This document shows, piece after piece, positions 32,009 to 44,678 of a stretch of 64,000 bases of DNA. Position numbers and translations under genes: made by a program. A model generated the notes under the pieces. That model made no database searches. It had not been told where the DNA came from and saw only the letters and a program-made list of their open reading frames with translations. The DNA is taken from positions 35,146,001 to 35,210,000 of the forward strand of contig CANTUV010000039.1 of assembly GCA_947685225.1 (NCBI GenBank). The letters run 5' to 3'. Every line of letters begins with the position of its first letter. The first letter of the stretch is position 1. The stretch is from Garcia nutans. Its lineage: Eukaryota > Streptophyta > Magnoliopsida > Malpighiales > Euphorbiaceae.

Positions 32009-32849
32009 TGTAGGTTTAATGCAAAGAAATGAAAGTTGTTTTATTTTACAATTACAATCACAATCTTATATAAAAAATGAAGTTTCTTGAGGTATTTATA
32101 GCCTTTAAGTCTTCAACTAGCCTTTTAGGGTAGGCGCCGACATGTTTGATTCTTGTCTTTCACTAAATTATTGTCTAGAGCACTTTCATAGTCGGAATAA
32201 ACCCAGTCCAGTCATACTTTCATAAGGCCGATCGGAATAATAAAAGTTCGGTTGTACGTTTTGAAAATCTGACTAATGCTGTTTCAATGGTTGGTCCACG
32301 TGTCATCCACTAACTAAGTGGAGACATAATGACTTCTGATTTGAAGAATATTTAAATAGTCCAATCGGACTTGCATCTGGTCTAGTCGAATTTTTTATGG
32401 TACATTCAATTTCTGGACATACCTTTGGTCGGAAACTTTACTGGATGTTTTGGATAAATTCTACTTCAAAAGTTCGGTCAAAATGCTCTATGTTCCAATC
32501 AGACTTCTCTAGTACTCTGAGAAAATGTGATTACTCTTGATTGTGGAACTTTGTGAATTTCCATTTATCATAACCAATGGTGTGGTTGGACTCATCTATG
32601 GTCTGAATGAATTGCCAATGGTATGGTGAAATCTTAGGAGTACTTTCCACAGTGAACTTTTCTGTGTAAATTTTACTTATGTTGGTATAAAAAGTTAGGT
32701 TGATCATTAGTGTGGTCTGATCGTACCTTCCAAGATTTCTTCAAAAGTTTATCCTCCTACAAAATGTAACTTGATATAAATGTTAGTTCTATTCAATTTG
32801 ATTGCCTAAGATAAAAAATAGAGTAATAATGCATAGGGTTTGGCTAACA
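32009..32849 (-). mobile_element. 3' LTR of the SIRE-type copia element
   Basis: The minus strand starts TGTTAGCCAAACCC at 32849, right after a polypurine tract (AAAAAGAGGGAGAT, 32850-32863), and ends AAACCTACA at 32009. The partner 5' LTR is beyond the right edge. Confidence 0.65.
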
Positions 32850-33103
32850 ATCTCCCTCTTTTTGACTTTGGAAATTAAATTGAATTCAAAGTGTGTTTAA
32901 GTAAAATTGAGTTGATTTTCTCCCCCTTAATAAGTGCTTCATGTAAATTGGTCTTTTAATATTAACTTTTAATATTAACTTTAATTATTCAAATTCATTT
33001 CTCCCCCTTTGACAAAGGCAAAAATAATTGAGAAAGAAGGAGTTAAAAAAATAGAAGCAAGATGAAGCATTCATCAAACAAATGCAAGAACAACATTGAA
33101 AAA

Positions 33104-34520
33104 TTAAATGATAACAACAAGTACAATAGAATGATAAATTAAGTTGTAATCATTTTGGTTGTTATTGCCATCATCATCATCATTTTCTTCATCCCCTTCT
33201 TCTTCTTTATCCCCCTCTTCTTCTTTATCCCCCTCTTCTTCTTTATCTCCTTCTTCTTCTTCATCACTTAGGTGAGAGATAGCAGCTTCACCCACTTCTT
33301 CATGAGGAGAGGAACCATTGATTGAAGGAGATAGGCTTGGTTCATAATCAAAACATTTTGGTAGTCCCAAAGCTTCTTGAATTTGTTGAATGTCAAGATG
33401 AAGATGAGAGATTTGGTTGGTAAGGCTATCAATTCTTGTTCGTTGGGAGCTCACTTGACCATGAATATCTTGGAGAAGTTAGAGGATAAAAGATTGAGGT
33501 CTTGTGGTTAGAGTTCTAGGAAATTCTATTTGAAATGTCTCTTCATTCTTCTACAATCCTAGGTCTTTTACTTTGTTGAGCTCTAGCACCTAGTATTCCT
33601 AAAAGGTAGACATATGTCCCATCCTCACCCCTAATACACTTGCATATTTGAGATAGCCTATATTTATGGATTTTGTTGTGGGATCAAGAGCATTGGAGAG
33701 AGTGGCTTTATTTGTTGGTGTAAGTGCACCAACATATTTGGCAATTTGTGTTATTTAGAAGGAGAGAAGAATAAGTCCAGATTTAGTTTTCCTAATATGT
33801 AGAAATGTGTTAATTAGGAATTTTCCTATTTGAATGGCTTCGCCTCTAATGAGACAATAAAGGAAGAGGAGATCTTTTTGTGTTACTTTTTCATTGCTTT
33901 CTTCCCTAACAATAATTGTATAGGTGATAATCCTATGCAACATCCAATAGGTCAGAGTCCTAAGGTTCTTGGCATTGGATTGCTAATGAAGGGAGGCTTT
34001 AATGGAACTTTCTTTCCAAAATTTCAATTGAACTTCAGGAGTGAGGACAGTTTTTGAGATGTGTGAAATTCCTTCTAATTGAAAACCCCAAATAGATAAA
34101 ATATCCTCTAAGGTACGACCATATTCTTGGTTAAAGAACCTAAAGGATATGCCATTATAACCTAAGGGGTTGGTGCTCTTTTTGCTAACAACCAAGGTTG
34201 TGAGAAACTCATTTGTCAAGGTCTCCTAACCAAGGTCATCACGCTCCAAGAAGATAAATTTCTCCCATCCTAAGGTTTGGAGACAACCTCTAACATCATT
34301 TTCAATACCTAGAGATTCTAGAGTGAGGGTGGAGAAGAGATGGTTTGGTTACACAATTTTAATTTTAAGGATAACATACCTTTGTCTTTCTTCATCATCT
34401 TTGAATCTTATCTTATGGCTTCTTCTTGGTGGTTCTTCTTGTTGAGAGGAGGTAGTAATTCCCTTGCCTTTTTTATATCTTGATGCTTTTCTTTTGTGTT
34501 CTTTGGGAGCCAATAAGTTT
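33104..34520 (-). pseudogene. Accessory (env-like / ATHILA ORF1-like) ORF of the SIRE element
   Basis: Blocks around 34219-33983 (LTNEFLTTLVVSK, ISFRFFNQEYGRTLEDILSI) and 33943-33755 resemble the ORF found between pol and the 3' LTR in SIRE-like elements, often labelled env-like or retrotransposon ORF1-like. Its start is basic and rich in Lys and Arg. The C-terminal frame (33454-33104) has a predicted coiled coil (SLTNQISHLHLDIQQIQEAL) and an acidic GDKEEE repeat from an 18-bp tandem near 33190-33265. Frameshifts separate the blocks. Its function is not established in any plant element. Confidence 0.5.
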
Positions 34521-35015
34521 GATTGAGAAAGTAAATGAAGGAAAGAAGAAGTTTTAAGAGAGTTTGTGTGTTTTGAGTGTTTAAGTGTTTAGAATTTGAT
34601 AAAAAGTTGGAAACACTGATATTGGGGGGTATTTATAGCGATGTTGTTGAAAACTAGCCATTTATAGCTGTTGGAGAAGTATTTGCACATTTTGAATGAT
34701 TTCTAGCGACTAGAAAAATTTTAAAATAGAGCAAAAGTCCGGTCGGACTACTGTGAGTCCGGTGGTGAATTTTAAAAAATCATAAATCATGTCGAACTAT
34801 AGTAGGAACAAATGGGATTTTAATTTTAGGTACAACGGTTAGAGAATTTTGAAATATTCCAGTCATACCACTGAGAGCATGGTCATACTTTTACGAAAAA
34901 TTTGAAATTAATGATTATGAAACAAGTACGATCGAACTGTAAGGTGGTCCGATCGGGAAAAATTTTAAAAATTTAGATAATGTAATATAAGTTTTTTTAA
35001 GCAATTCCAAATCCT

Positions 35016-36620
35016 ACATTAAGGTGTTTCCATCTTTCATCCCTAAATGTTGCTTTATGAAGTTTAACCTTTCTTCATTTAAGGTTGTAAAGATATCAAC
35101 AAGTTAGTTTTGAGTTTCAATGAATTCTAAGACTACATTTTGATTTAGAACATTGTCTCTTAAGAAATGATATCTAATGTCTATATGTTTTGACCTAGAG
35201 TGTTGAATTGGATTTTTAGATAGATTAATGGCACTAGTGTTATCACATTTAATGGGAATGTGATCAAAAGTTTTGTAATAATCCAACAATTGTTGTTTTA
35301 TCCAAAGAACTTGTATGCAACAAAAACATACAGCAACATATTCGGTTTTTGGGGTAGAGAAAGCAACTGACACTTATTTCTTGCTAAACTAAGAAACTAA
35401 GCATTCACCAAGAAAATAATATGCTCTGGCGGTACTTTTCCTATCTAGTAGGCTACTGGCAAAATCAACATTGAAAAAGACTAATATGTCAAATGATGTG
35501 TTTCTAGGATACTATAGACCTAAATATAATGTACCACTCAAGTATTTTAAAATCCTTTTAGTTGCATTTAAATGAGATTCCCTAGGACAAGATTGAAATC
35601 TAGCACACAAACATACATTATACATTATATTCGGTCTAGAAGCAGTTAAATAAAGTAGTGATCCAATAATATCTTGATATTTCTTCTCATCTACTGCCTT
35701 ACCATTTTTATCTTTTTCAAGTTTCAAAGATGTGCTCATAGGAGTTTTACTTGATTTGCAACTATCCATTCCAAACTTCTTTAGGAGTTCCTTTGTGTAC
35801 TTGGATTGGTTAATAAAGATCCCAACCTTGTATTGCTTGATTTCTAGTCTAAGGAAGAATTTGAGTTCATTACTAGTCTAAGGAAGAATTTGAGTTTACC
35901 CATCATGCTCAATTCAAATTCCCTAGTCATACATGAAGGAAATTCCTTGCACAAAAATTCATTAGTAGCACCAAATATAATGTTATTAACATAAATTTGC
36001 ACACTTAAAATGTTATGTATTTTCATTTTAAGAAAAAGAGTGGTGTCAACTTTGCCTTTTGAAAATCCATTTTCAAGCAAGTATTCACTAAGTCTATCAT
36101 ACCAAGCTTTTGGAGCTTGTTTTAATCCATATATTGCTTTGGTAAGTTTAAAAATATGATTTGAAAATTTATAATCTTCAAAACCGGGAGGTTGTTCTAC
36201 ATAAACTTCCTCATTTATAAACCCATTTAGAAATGTACTTTTAACATCTATTTGAAAAGTTTAAAATTCATGTGACATTCAAATGCAAGTAATATTCTAA
36301 TAGCTAATCTAGCTACGGGGGCAAATGTCTTATCATAGTCAATGCCTTTCTCTTGGTTATAGCCTTTTGGCTACCAATCTAGCTTTGTTTCTAGTAATGA
36401 GACCATTTTCATCAAGCTTATTCCTATATATCTATTTACATCTTATAATTAGATGGTCTTTAGGTCTAGGAACAAGTTCCCATACATTATTTCTCTCAAG
36501 TTATTTGAGTTCATCTTGCATAGAAATTGCCCAACATTCTTCACTAAGAGCCTCCTCAATGGTCCTTGGCTCAATTTGAGAAAAAAAGCAACATTAACAT
36601 TTAAGTATTTAAGTTTGGAT
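35016..36620 (-). pseudogene. Copia reverse transcriptase and RNase H, decayed
   Basis: RNase H blocks include AINLSKNPIQHSRSKHIDIR and FLRDNVL (about 35240-35150). The end of pol, HLGMKDG, lies near 35020-35040. RT blocks include TPMSTSLKLEKD, QDIIGSLLYLTASRPNIMYN (about 35690-35630) and, near 35970, IYVNNIIFGAT. The last is the polymerase active site, which should read YVDD; both aspartates are Asn here. Several stops and frameshifts occur upstream to about 36620. It cannot encode an active enzyme. Confidence 0.75.
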
Positions 36621-36699
36621 CTAGCAGTTACTCCCTTTGATGTATCACTAATGATGAATTCTTTTGGATGATCCTTCTAGTACTGCCAACCTTTAAGTA

Positions 36700-37722
36700 G
36701 CTCTCGAGACTCTTTTTCTTATTCATCATGATTATTCTTTAGAACATTAATTGTTTCTTTTTGTTCAAATGTACCTATAAAATCATCAAGAACGCTATCT
36801 TTCCTTTGATAAAGTTTAGAGGCTTCATCAAAAACAACATGCATTGATTCTTCAACTACTAATGTTCTCTTATTAAATACTTTATATGCTTTGCTAGATG
36901 ATGAATACCCTAAAAATATGCCTTCATCCGATTTGGATGAGAAATTTTCAAGATTATCTTTGGTATTTAATATAAAGCATTTGCATCCAAACACTCTAAG
37001 GTATGAAATTTTGGATATTATTCCATTCCATAGCTCATAAGAAGTTTTATTAAAGGCCTTTTTTAAACATGATTTGAAATATAACATGCGATATTAACGG
37101 CTTTCGCCCAAAAGTAAGATGGTAAATCTTACTCATTAAGCATTGTCCTAGCCATTTCAACAAATGTTCTATTTTTTCTTTCAACCACACCATTTTGTTG
37201 TGGTGTTCTAGGAGCCAAAAAAGTTATGTGAAATACTAAACTTATTGCAAAAATTTTCAAAGTTCCCATTTTCAAAATATTTGCCATGGTCACTTTTAAT
37301 AGATGTGATTACATAGCCTTTTTATTTTGAACTCTTTTTGCAAATATTTTAAAATGATTGAAAGCTTCATTCTTTTGATCTAGGAATTTAACCCATGTAA
37401 ACCTTGAGTAATTATCAACAAGTACAAATGCATATAACTTGCCACCTAAGATAGCAACTCTAGTTGGTATAAACCAATCCATGTGAATGAGTTCTAGAAG
37501 TGCTTACAATATTTTTAAATTTGAATGAACTTCTATGTTGCTTATCAAATTGACAAGGTTGACAAGTCCTATCTTTATCAAATTTTACTTTAGGGAGATC
37601 ATCAACTAGTTCTTCTTTATTAATGCATTGTAAGTGATCCATACTAATATGTCTTAGTCTTCTATGCCATAACCAAGCATCATTACTAATGGTAATCAAA
37701 CATTCAAATGCATTGTTTGAAT
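36700..37722 (-). pseudogene. Copia integrase and pre-integrase domain (part 2)
   Basis: The pre-integrase block WLWHRRLRHISMDHL and CQPCQFDKQHRSSF (about 37670-37540) give the HHCC zinc-binding region. The core is broken by frameshifts, but PRTPQQNGVVE with the catalytic Glu is seen near 37195. The C-terminal domain is open from 37087 to 36719 (YLRVFGCKCFILN, GIFLGYSSSSKAYKVFN). It joins 52273 onward across the CACTA insertion. Confidence 0.75.
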
Positions 37723-37803
37723 CACTATAAAAAAATTACTTATTAGTGACTAACGAATTTTATTGCTAATGATATATTTTTCGTTGCTATTAGTATTAGT
37801 GAC

Positions 37804-37892
37804 TGATGGCGAATCAGTGCTATCGCAATGTTACTACAAGTGCACGGGTCATGCAAGTAATAAAATAGTGAGTAAGATATCATTCTACTAGG
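37804..37892 (-). mobile_element. Remnant of the Athila-like 3' LTR
   Basis: TGATGGCGAATCAGTGCTAT and the next 70 bases match the LTR end at 44679-44770. Homology stops where a Tat LTR begins. Confidence 0.75.
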
Positions 37893-39001
37893 GTCAAGGG
37901 GCAGCACCCCAAAAAATTTTAAAAACTGGCTTTTAGGGTTGTAGGTTTTAGTGTTGAAAATTAAGATTTTAGGGTTTAAGATTTAGAAAATAGGGTTTTG
38001 GGATTTTTGAAAGCTGATCAAAGTTTTAAAGTTTATACGAATTAAAGTCACTGTGAATATTTTTAAAGAGCTTAAATAAAGCTACAGTGAGTTTTTATGA
38101 AAAAATCTTAAGTGAGTCTGTGTAACATATTGGTAAATTAACCATGTACAATAGAAAACAAATAAATATCCTAAGCTAGCAAGTTTACTTGTTTTAGTTT
38201 ATATGATGTAGAAAAATAATAACAGAAATCTGCACTCCATGTAAACTATGAATTGATTTTAAAAGAACCAGCCTAGTGTAACTTTAATTAGATGAAGAAC
38301 GAACTTATTCAATATTTAAAATAATCAAATCATATTATATTTATTTAATTTAGAATATATAGTCATTTGTTGGCTCCACCAAAATCGTTGAATGAGAATT
38401 CTGGGTGAGCTTTGATCAAGACAACACAGCCTTGTTGCCTTGTGGATAGGAGTGTTCTTTTTCTTCTTGGTTGCTTCGGGTTGCTTCAAAGTTCAAATGT
38501 TCAATCATAATTCTTGAGTAATTTTTATTGTCCTTATTTCTGTGTTTAAGACTACTATTTATAGAATTTAAAATAAAACCTAATATGTTCAAGAAGTTAA
38601 AACTATTTAGGAAATTAATTGACGTTTTTGCGTAAAAAAAGAATTTTGGAAAAAATCAGCCAACGTGCTAGCATGGGTTGCTGAGACACGAGCAATGAGG
38701 CTGGGATGCGAACAATCAGGCGAGCACTTGCGAGGAGCTACCCAATTCATTGCAACATGCACCTGCAGCGAATTGGGGCAGGCCCTTTCGGCCTGCGGCG
38801 AACTGCCTTGCCGCGTGTCGCTCAGAAAATTGGTCTATCCGATTTTTTATTTTTTATTATATATATATATTAAAAATAAATAAAATAAATATTAAATAAA
38901 TATTAAAATAAGTATTAAAATAAATAATAAATACCACAAAAAATATTTTGGACTTATTTTAAAATATTTGACTGGACTTAGTAAAAAATTAAGGGTTTAC
39001 A
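37893..39001 (-). mobile_element. Tat LTR C fragment
   Basis: It begins with GTCAAGGGGCAGCACCCC, as in LTR B near 6780, and ends at TGTAAACCC (minus strand) at 39001. The terminal conserved block of the LTR is missing. Confidence 0.7.
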
Positions 39002-40370
39002 CACACCCAGGGAAATGGGCGTGTCTCTCAATTAAGCTCAAGTTGCCCCTCAAAAGAGAAATTCCCTTTACATATTCAAGTGAACTTAAAACAACACTCA
39101 ACCGGCCAATGATAAAGGAATTAAAAATCAACGAAACAAACTAAAAACATGAAGATTAAAGAAATAAATATCAAATACAAATGAAATGGTGGGTTGTCTC
39201 CCACCCAGTACTTCTTTAATATCGTATTAGTTGGACGTTCAGGAGTGGTTCATCCCTAGTTTTAGAGGTATAAAACCTCCTTCAGCTCATTCAAGTCTCC
39301 CCCTAATTACAGTTTAAGCCTTTACCCATTAACTTTAAAATCCCTTTTTCTGGATGAGAAATTTCGACCATCCTATAGGAAAAAACTTCTTTGACTATAA
39401 ACGGACCATGCCATCTTGATTTTAACTTACCTAAAAAAAGTCAAAGTCTCGAATTATACAATAATACCTAAAAAAACTTCTTTTTATGGTATTTCGCCTG
39501 TATAACTAGATCAAGGTTAATATGTTTTATAGCCTAATAAGCATTATGTTCAATTTCTACAGGTAAATGACAAGCCTTGCGATATACCAGCCTAAATAGC
39601 GTAGTACCCACGGGAGTTTTAAATGCAGTCCTAAAGGCCTATAGAGCATTGTCCAATTTCTCAAAGTAATCCTTTCGGGATTGCTCTATAGTTTTCTTAA
39701 GAATTCTTTTTATTTCCCTACTTGTGTTCTCAACTTGGCCACTAGTTTGGGGATGGTAAGGAGTAGAAAACCTATGTGTAACACCTAGCCTTTTGAAAAC
39801 TTTCTCAAGCTGAGCATTGCAAAAGTAAGTACCCTTATCACTTATGATCACTTTTGGTGTACCAAATCTAGAAAATAACGTTTTCCAAAACTTCATCACT
39901 ACCTTAGCATCATTCGTTGCTAAAGCTTAGGCTTCATGCGATTTAGAGACATAGTCTATAGCTACGAGAATATATTTATTACCAAAGGAACTAGGAAACG
40001 ATCCCATAAAGTCGATTCCCCATACATCAAAGACTTCACACACTAGAATTCTATTTTGGGGCATCTCATCACTAGATGAGATATTTCCAATTCTTTGACA
40101 ATGATCACAACATTTCACAAAGTCATAGCTATCCCTAACCAGAGTAGGCCAATAAAATCTTGATTCTAGCACCTTTTGAGCAGTCCTATTGGCTCCCATA
40201 TGACCACCAGTTGGTTCAGCATGACAATGACGGAGAATATTCATTATTGTTTCTGGCCATGCCACGTAACGCAGGATCATGTGGTCTTTACATAGCCTAA
40301 ACAAGAAAGGATCATCACAAAAGTAATATTTCAAGTCAGAAAAGAATTTCTTCTTCTCTTGATAAGTCAT
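39002..40370 (-). pseudogene. Athila-like gypsy integrase
   Basis: The zinc-binding HHCC region (CHAEPTGGHMGANRTAQ ... CCDHCQRIGN) is at about 40230-40080. The core has GIDFMG (Asp), IISDKGTYF (Asp) and QVENTSREIK (Glu), so the DDE triad is recognisable. A stop and frame break separate 39927 from 39899. The C-terminal part is broken and continues to about 39250 (KVNGQRLKL). Integrase would insert the cDNA into the chromosome. It sits after RNase H in pol order. Confidence 0.8.
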
Positions 40371-40599
40371 ATCTTTAGGGAGTTCCCTAGAAGCTAAGTA
40401 ATTAGCAAAATCTACAAACTAAGGCATTTCAAAAGTTAAACCATTTACCTCACTTACTATGGCATAAAGCTGCTCATTAGGGAAATGATCATCAATGTCA
40501 CCTTCTTCAAACTTCTCCAAGGTTGGGTTCTCTAAGTCAGAAAGGTGATATGTTACTAGAATTTCATCTCCTTTTTTATCTTGAATCTTCAAGTCAAAT

Positions 40600-41790
40600 T
40601 CCTACAATAACAAAACCCAATGAATTAGCCTAGGCTTTGCATCAATTTTTGCAAATAAATACCTCAAAGTCGAGTGGTCCGTATAAATAATCACTTTGGA
40701 CAAGATCAGATAAAATCTAAACTTGTCAAAAGAAAAAACCATAGGTAGAAGTTCTTTCTCTATAGCTATGTAATTGGCATGGGCTGCATTCAGAGTCTTG
40801 CTTACATAATAGATGGGCTGAAAATGCTTCTCCTTGTCTTGACCCAAAACTGCCCCCACTGCAAAATCACTTGCATCACACATTAGTTCAAATGGTAAAT
40901 CCTAATCGAGAGCCATCATGATTGGAGCATGGGTCAATTTCTCCTTAAGAGTTGAAATCTCTTAAACATTACTTGTCAAACACAAAATCAACATCCTTCT
41001 CAAGTAGTCTTGTTAGAGGGCGAGCTATCTTAGAAAAATCTCATATAAACCTTTGATAGAAGCCTGCATGTCCTAAAAAGCTTCTGATGGCCTTAACTGA
41101 TGTGTCCTAAAAAGCTTCTGATGGCCTTAACTGATGTGGGGGCTGGTAGGTTCTCAGTCGTTTCCACCTTAGCCTTGTCCACCTCAATATGATTCCTTCT
41201 TGAATCATGAAATGACATTTCTCCCAATTAAGCACCAGGTTTGTTTTTTTACATCTTATTAAGACCCTCTCATGGTTTTCTAAACATCTTTTAAATGAGC
41301 TTCCATAAACTGAAAAATCATCCATGAACACCTCTATAATATCCTCAATAAGCTCATCGAAGATTGCCACCATGCACCATTGAAAAGTTGTAGGTGCATT
41401 GCATAATCTGAATGGCATCCTTCGATATGCGAATGTCCCATATGAACAGGTGAATGTAGTTTTTTTTTTGTCTTTTAGGGTAATAGGATTTTGGAAGTAG
41501 AATGAAAGGCCATCCAAAAAGCAGTAGTATTCATGCCTGGATAATCTGTCCAACATCTTATCAATGAAGGGCAAAGGAAAATGGTCCTTCCTAGTTGCAT
41601 CATTCAACTTCTGGTAGTCTATGCAAACCCTCCAACTGGTAACTGTTCTTGTTGAAATTAGCTCATTATTTTCATTGGCAACCACCGTCGTCCCCCCTTT
41701 CTTTGGTACTACCTAAACCGGGCTAACCCAAGAGCTATCCAAAATTTGATATATAATTCCCACATCAAGTAGTTTGATTACTTCAGCTTT
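40600..41790 (-). pseudogene. Athila-like gypsy reverse transcriptase and RNase H
   Basis: RT blocks are WRVCIDYQKLNDATRKDHFP, MPFRLCNAPTTFQ and VFMDDFSVYG, the last with the two active-site aspartates intact. The frame breaks after about 41107, where a 35-bp direct duplication (about 41065-41135) lies. RNase H follows at 40883-40602 (CDASDFAVGAVLGQ, IAIEKELL, YTDHSTLRYL). Relatedness to Athila rests on the FMDDFSVYG type and the associated gag and protease. Confidence 0.8.
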
Positions 41791-42201
41791 AACTACTTTT
41801 TTCAACTTAGGGTTTAGTCTCCGTTGTGGTTGCACCACTGGATTGAATTCATCCTCTATTAGTATTTTATGATTGCAATAGGATGGATTAATACCCTTAA
41901 TGTCTGCTATCTTCCAAGCTATAACTTACTTATGCTTTTGTAACAACTCGATGAGTTTTACCTTCTGCTCAGAAGATAGGTGGGAACTCAAAATAATTGG
42001 CAATTATTCTCCTTTCCCAGGAATCCATACTCAAGATGATCTGGAAGGATCTTAAGTTCCAAATAGGGTGGATCAATCGCATATGGTTGCGGCTTCTGTT
42101 CTTTTGGCATTTCAATGGTTTCATATAATCGACACTTAAAATGATTTGCTTGCTTTAAGATAAGCAAGTTGCTCCAGTGCTTCTTGATCCTCAACATTAT
42201 C

Positions 42202-42774
42202 CTATAATAAACACAACTCAAGGGGATCTTTAGAAACAATGTTAGTAACACAATTTAAGATTTCATGCTCAATGATATCATTACATGAATCCACCTCATT
42301 GAGTGTAAGTGGGTACCTCATAGCATAATGTATATTAAGAACAACTTTCTCGCTTCCCACTCTTAAGGTCAATGTGCCATCATGGATATCGATAAGTGCA
42401 TGAGCTGTATTCAAAAATGGCCTACCAAGGATAAGAGAAACATGCGCGTCCTCATCTACATTAATGAGAACAAAATCATTGGGAAAAATGAAATCCCCAA
42501 CTGTTACCAACACATCCTCTATAATACCACAAGGGTGGATTACTGACTTATCAGCAAGTTGAATGGTCATGACTGTTGGTTTAGGTTCTCCAATACCTAA
42601 CTCTTTGAACATTTTATAGAGCATAACACTTATGCTAGCCCCCAAATCTGCCAATGCACTTTTAATTTCAAGATTACCTATCAAACATAGAATAGTAAAA
42701 CTACTAGGATCTTTTAATTTATCAGGCAACCTCTTTTGTAAAATTGCTAAACTCTTTTTTGATAATTGTACCAA
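42202..42774 (-). pseudogene. Athila-like gypsy aspartic protease
   Basis: A 190-codon frame has ALADLGASISVMLY, the retropepsin catalytic motif in Athila form, and LILGRPFLNTAHALID, the conserved C-terminal motif, followed by LRVGSEKVVLNI. This part is uninterrupted, but the polyprotein is not: frame breaks flank it at both ends. Confidence 0.8.
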
Positions 42775-43648
42775 AGATACTTCCCCAAGTTTCCTTTTGT
42801 TAGAAAGGAGATCTTTTAAAAATTTAGCTTATTTGGGCATCTGTGATAAAGTTTCAGCAAATGAAATATTAATGTGCAGTTATTTAAAGAGTTCAAGAAA
42901 CTTACTGAATCGAGCGTCCATTTTGTCGTTGTTCAACCTTGCTGGATATGGTACTCAAGGTTGGTATTCCTTCACTATTCGACTAGGTTCTTATGGTTGA
43001 TTCCCTTTCTCATTTTCCACTGCAGCCTTCTCACCCAAAGTGACAGTACGGTTACGTTCTTTTTCTTGTGTCTCAGCCTCTTCCTCAACCACTTCTTCTC
43101 TTTTTTCAACCTCCGCACCCTTAATTTTCTTTCCACTCCTTAGAGTAATTGCCTTTAGCTACTCCTTCAGGTTTGCCTTAGTATTGCTAGGCAAGCTCCC
43201 TTGTGGTCTTTCACTGAGTAACTTGGCAATTTGCCCTATTTGGTTCTCTAAATTCTGAATGGAGGCTTGCTAATTTCTAAAGGTGGTTTCAATTGATTGA
43301 AATATATTTTCTAATGCTGCTATAAACTTCTCCATCATGTCTTCCAAATTGCTTTTTCTTGGAGGGGCAGCTTGTTGATGTTGAGGCTACTGAAATCCAG
43401 GGAGATGCTTTAGATTATTCTGATTACTCCAGGAGAAACTACGATAATTTCTTCACCCCGGATTATATGTGTCGTTGTAGGGGTTGTTCTGTTATTGCCT
43501 TAGCATATTTCCAACATAATCCACTTGCTCTTGTCTTGCAAACATATTGCCACTTTGGCAATCTTGACTTTGATATCCACCCCCACACCCTTCACAAGAC
43601 ATCATCTGCATTGATTCCCCTAAATATGAAGGTAAAGAATTAATCTTT

Positions 43649-44578
43649 TTAATTCATTACTTCCAATTGTGCTATCAAAGCCACCACAAGATCTAATTTA
43701 TGTGAACCAGGGGCCCTTAGTTTTCCTTGTTCCCTTGGAGTTTGCCACTGATAATTGGTAAGGGCCATATCTTCAATGAAATCCCTTGCTTGTTTAGGTG
43801 TCCTATTATTTATGGTACCCTCGGCTGCTGCATTAATGGATTGCTTGCTTGTATAATTCAATCCATTGTAGAAAGTTTGAATTTGAAAAAATAGTGAAAG
43901 CCCATGACAAGGACACCTTCTCAATACATCTTTAAAACTGTCCCAAGCATCATAAAGGGTCTCACCATCTTGCTGAAGAAAAGATGAAATATCATTCCTC
44001 AACTTGGCAGTCTTGGACGGTGGGAAGTATTTCTCTAGGAATTTTTCTGCCAACTGACCCCATGTGGTGAAAGTGTTTAGGGGAAAAGATTTCAGCCATT
44101 TCTTTGGCTGGTCTCTCAGTGAAAATAGGAACAATCTCAACTTAATTACATCTTTTGAGATAATCTGTATCTTGAACGTGTCACATATTTTCAAAAAATT
44201 CTCAATATGTGCATTAGGATCTTCATCTGGGAACCCATCAAACTAGCAAGTTTGCTGCACCATTTGAATAACATTTGCCTTTATCTCAAATTTGTTTGCA
44301 GCAACTGTCAGCCTCTGTATGCTTGAATCAATGCCATTAAGAGTGGGCTTAGCAAATTCTTGCATTTTCCTTTGTTCATTTCCTGCCATCACTTCAAGTT
44401 CTTCTTCTGAGCTTAAATCTTCCAAGTTTGGTTCCGTTTCTGCCAGAATTGCTTTCCTTTCTTCCTTTCGCTTTCTCCTTAATATTCTCTCTAGCTTTGG
44501 ATCTAATTCAAGTAATTGAGAAGAGCTAGCTCTAGTGTTAAGTGGGAAGAAGTACCTAAAATGACAATCAACAAGCAA
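43649..44578 (-). pseudogene. Athila-like gypsy gag
   Basis: The gag core is at 44194-43649: LRLFLFSLRDQPKKWLKSFP, FLEKYFPPSKTAKLRNDI, ETLYDAWDSFKDVLRRCPCH and FYNGLNYTSKQSINAAAEGT, all typical of Athila gag. An N-terminal acidic part (44578-44243) is in another frame, split by a stop near 44243. Residual gag-like sequence continues to about 43000. The LTR and primer site follow just to the right. Confidence 0.8.
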
Positions 44579-44649
44579 GAACCAATGTTAAAATAAATAA
44601 AAATAAAAAGTAAATCAGCAGTCTTGATTATATTACTAATATTGAAAAT

Positions 44650-44678
44650 CATTGTCCTCGGCAACAATGCAAATAACT
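44650..44678 (-). other. Degenerate primer site next to Athila-like LTR
   Basis: The minus strand reads TTTGCATTGTTGCCGAGGAC, resembling the tRNA-Asp site GTTGCCGGGGA used by Athila elements, with mismatches. Confidence 0.45.
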
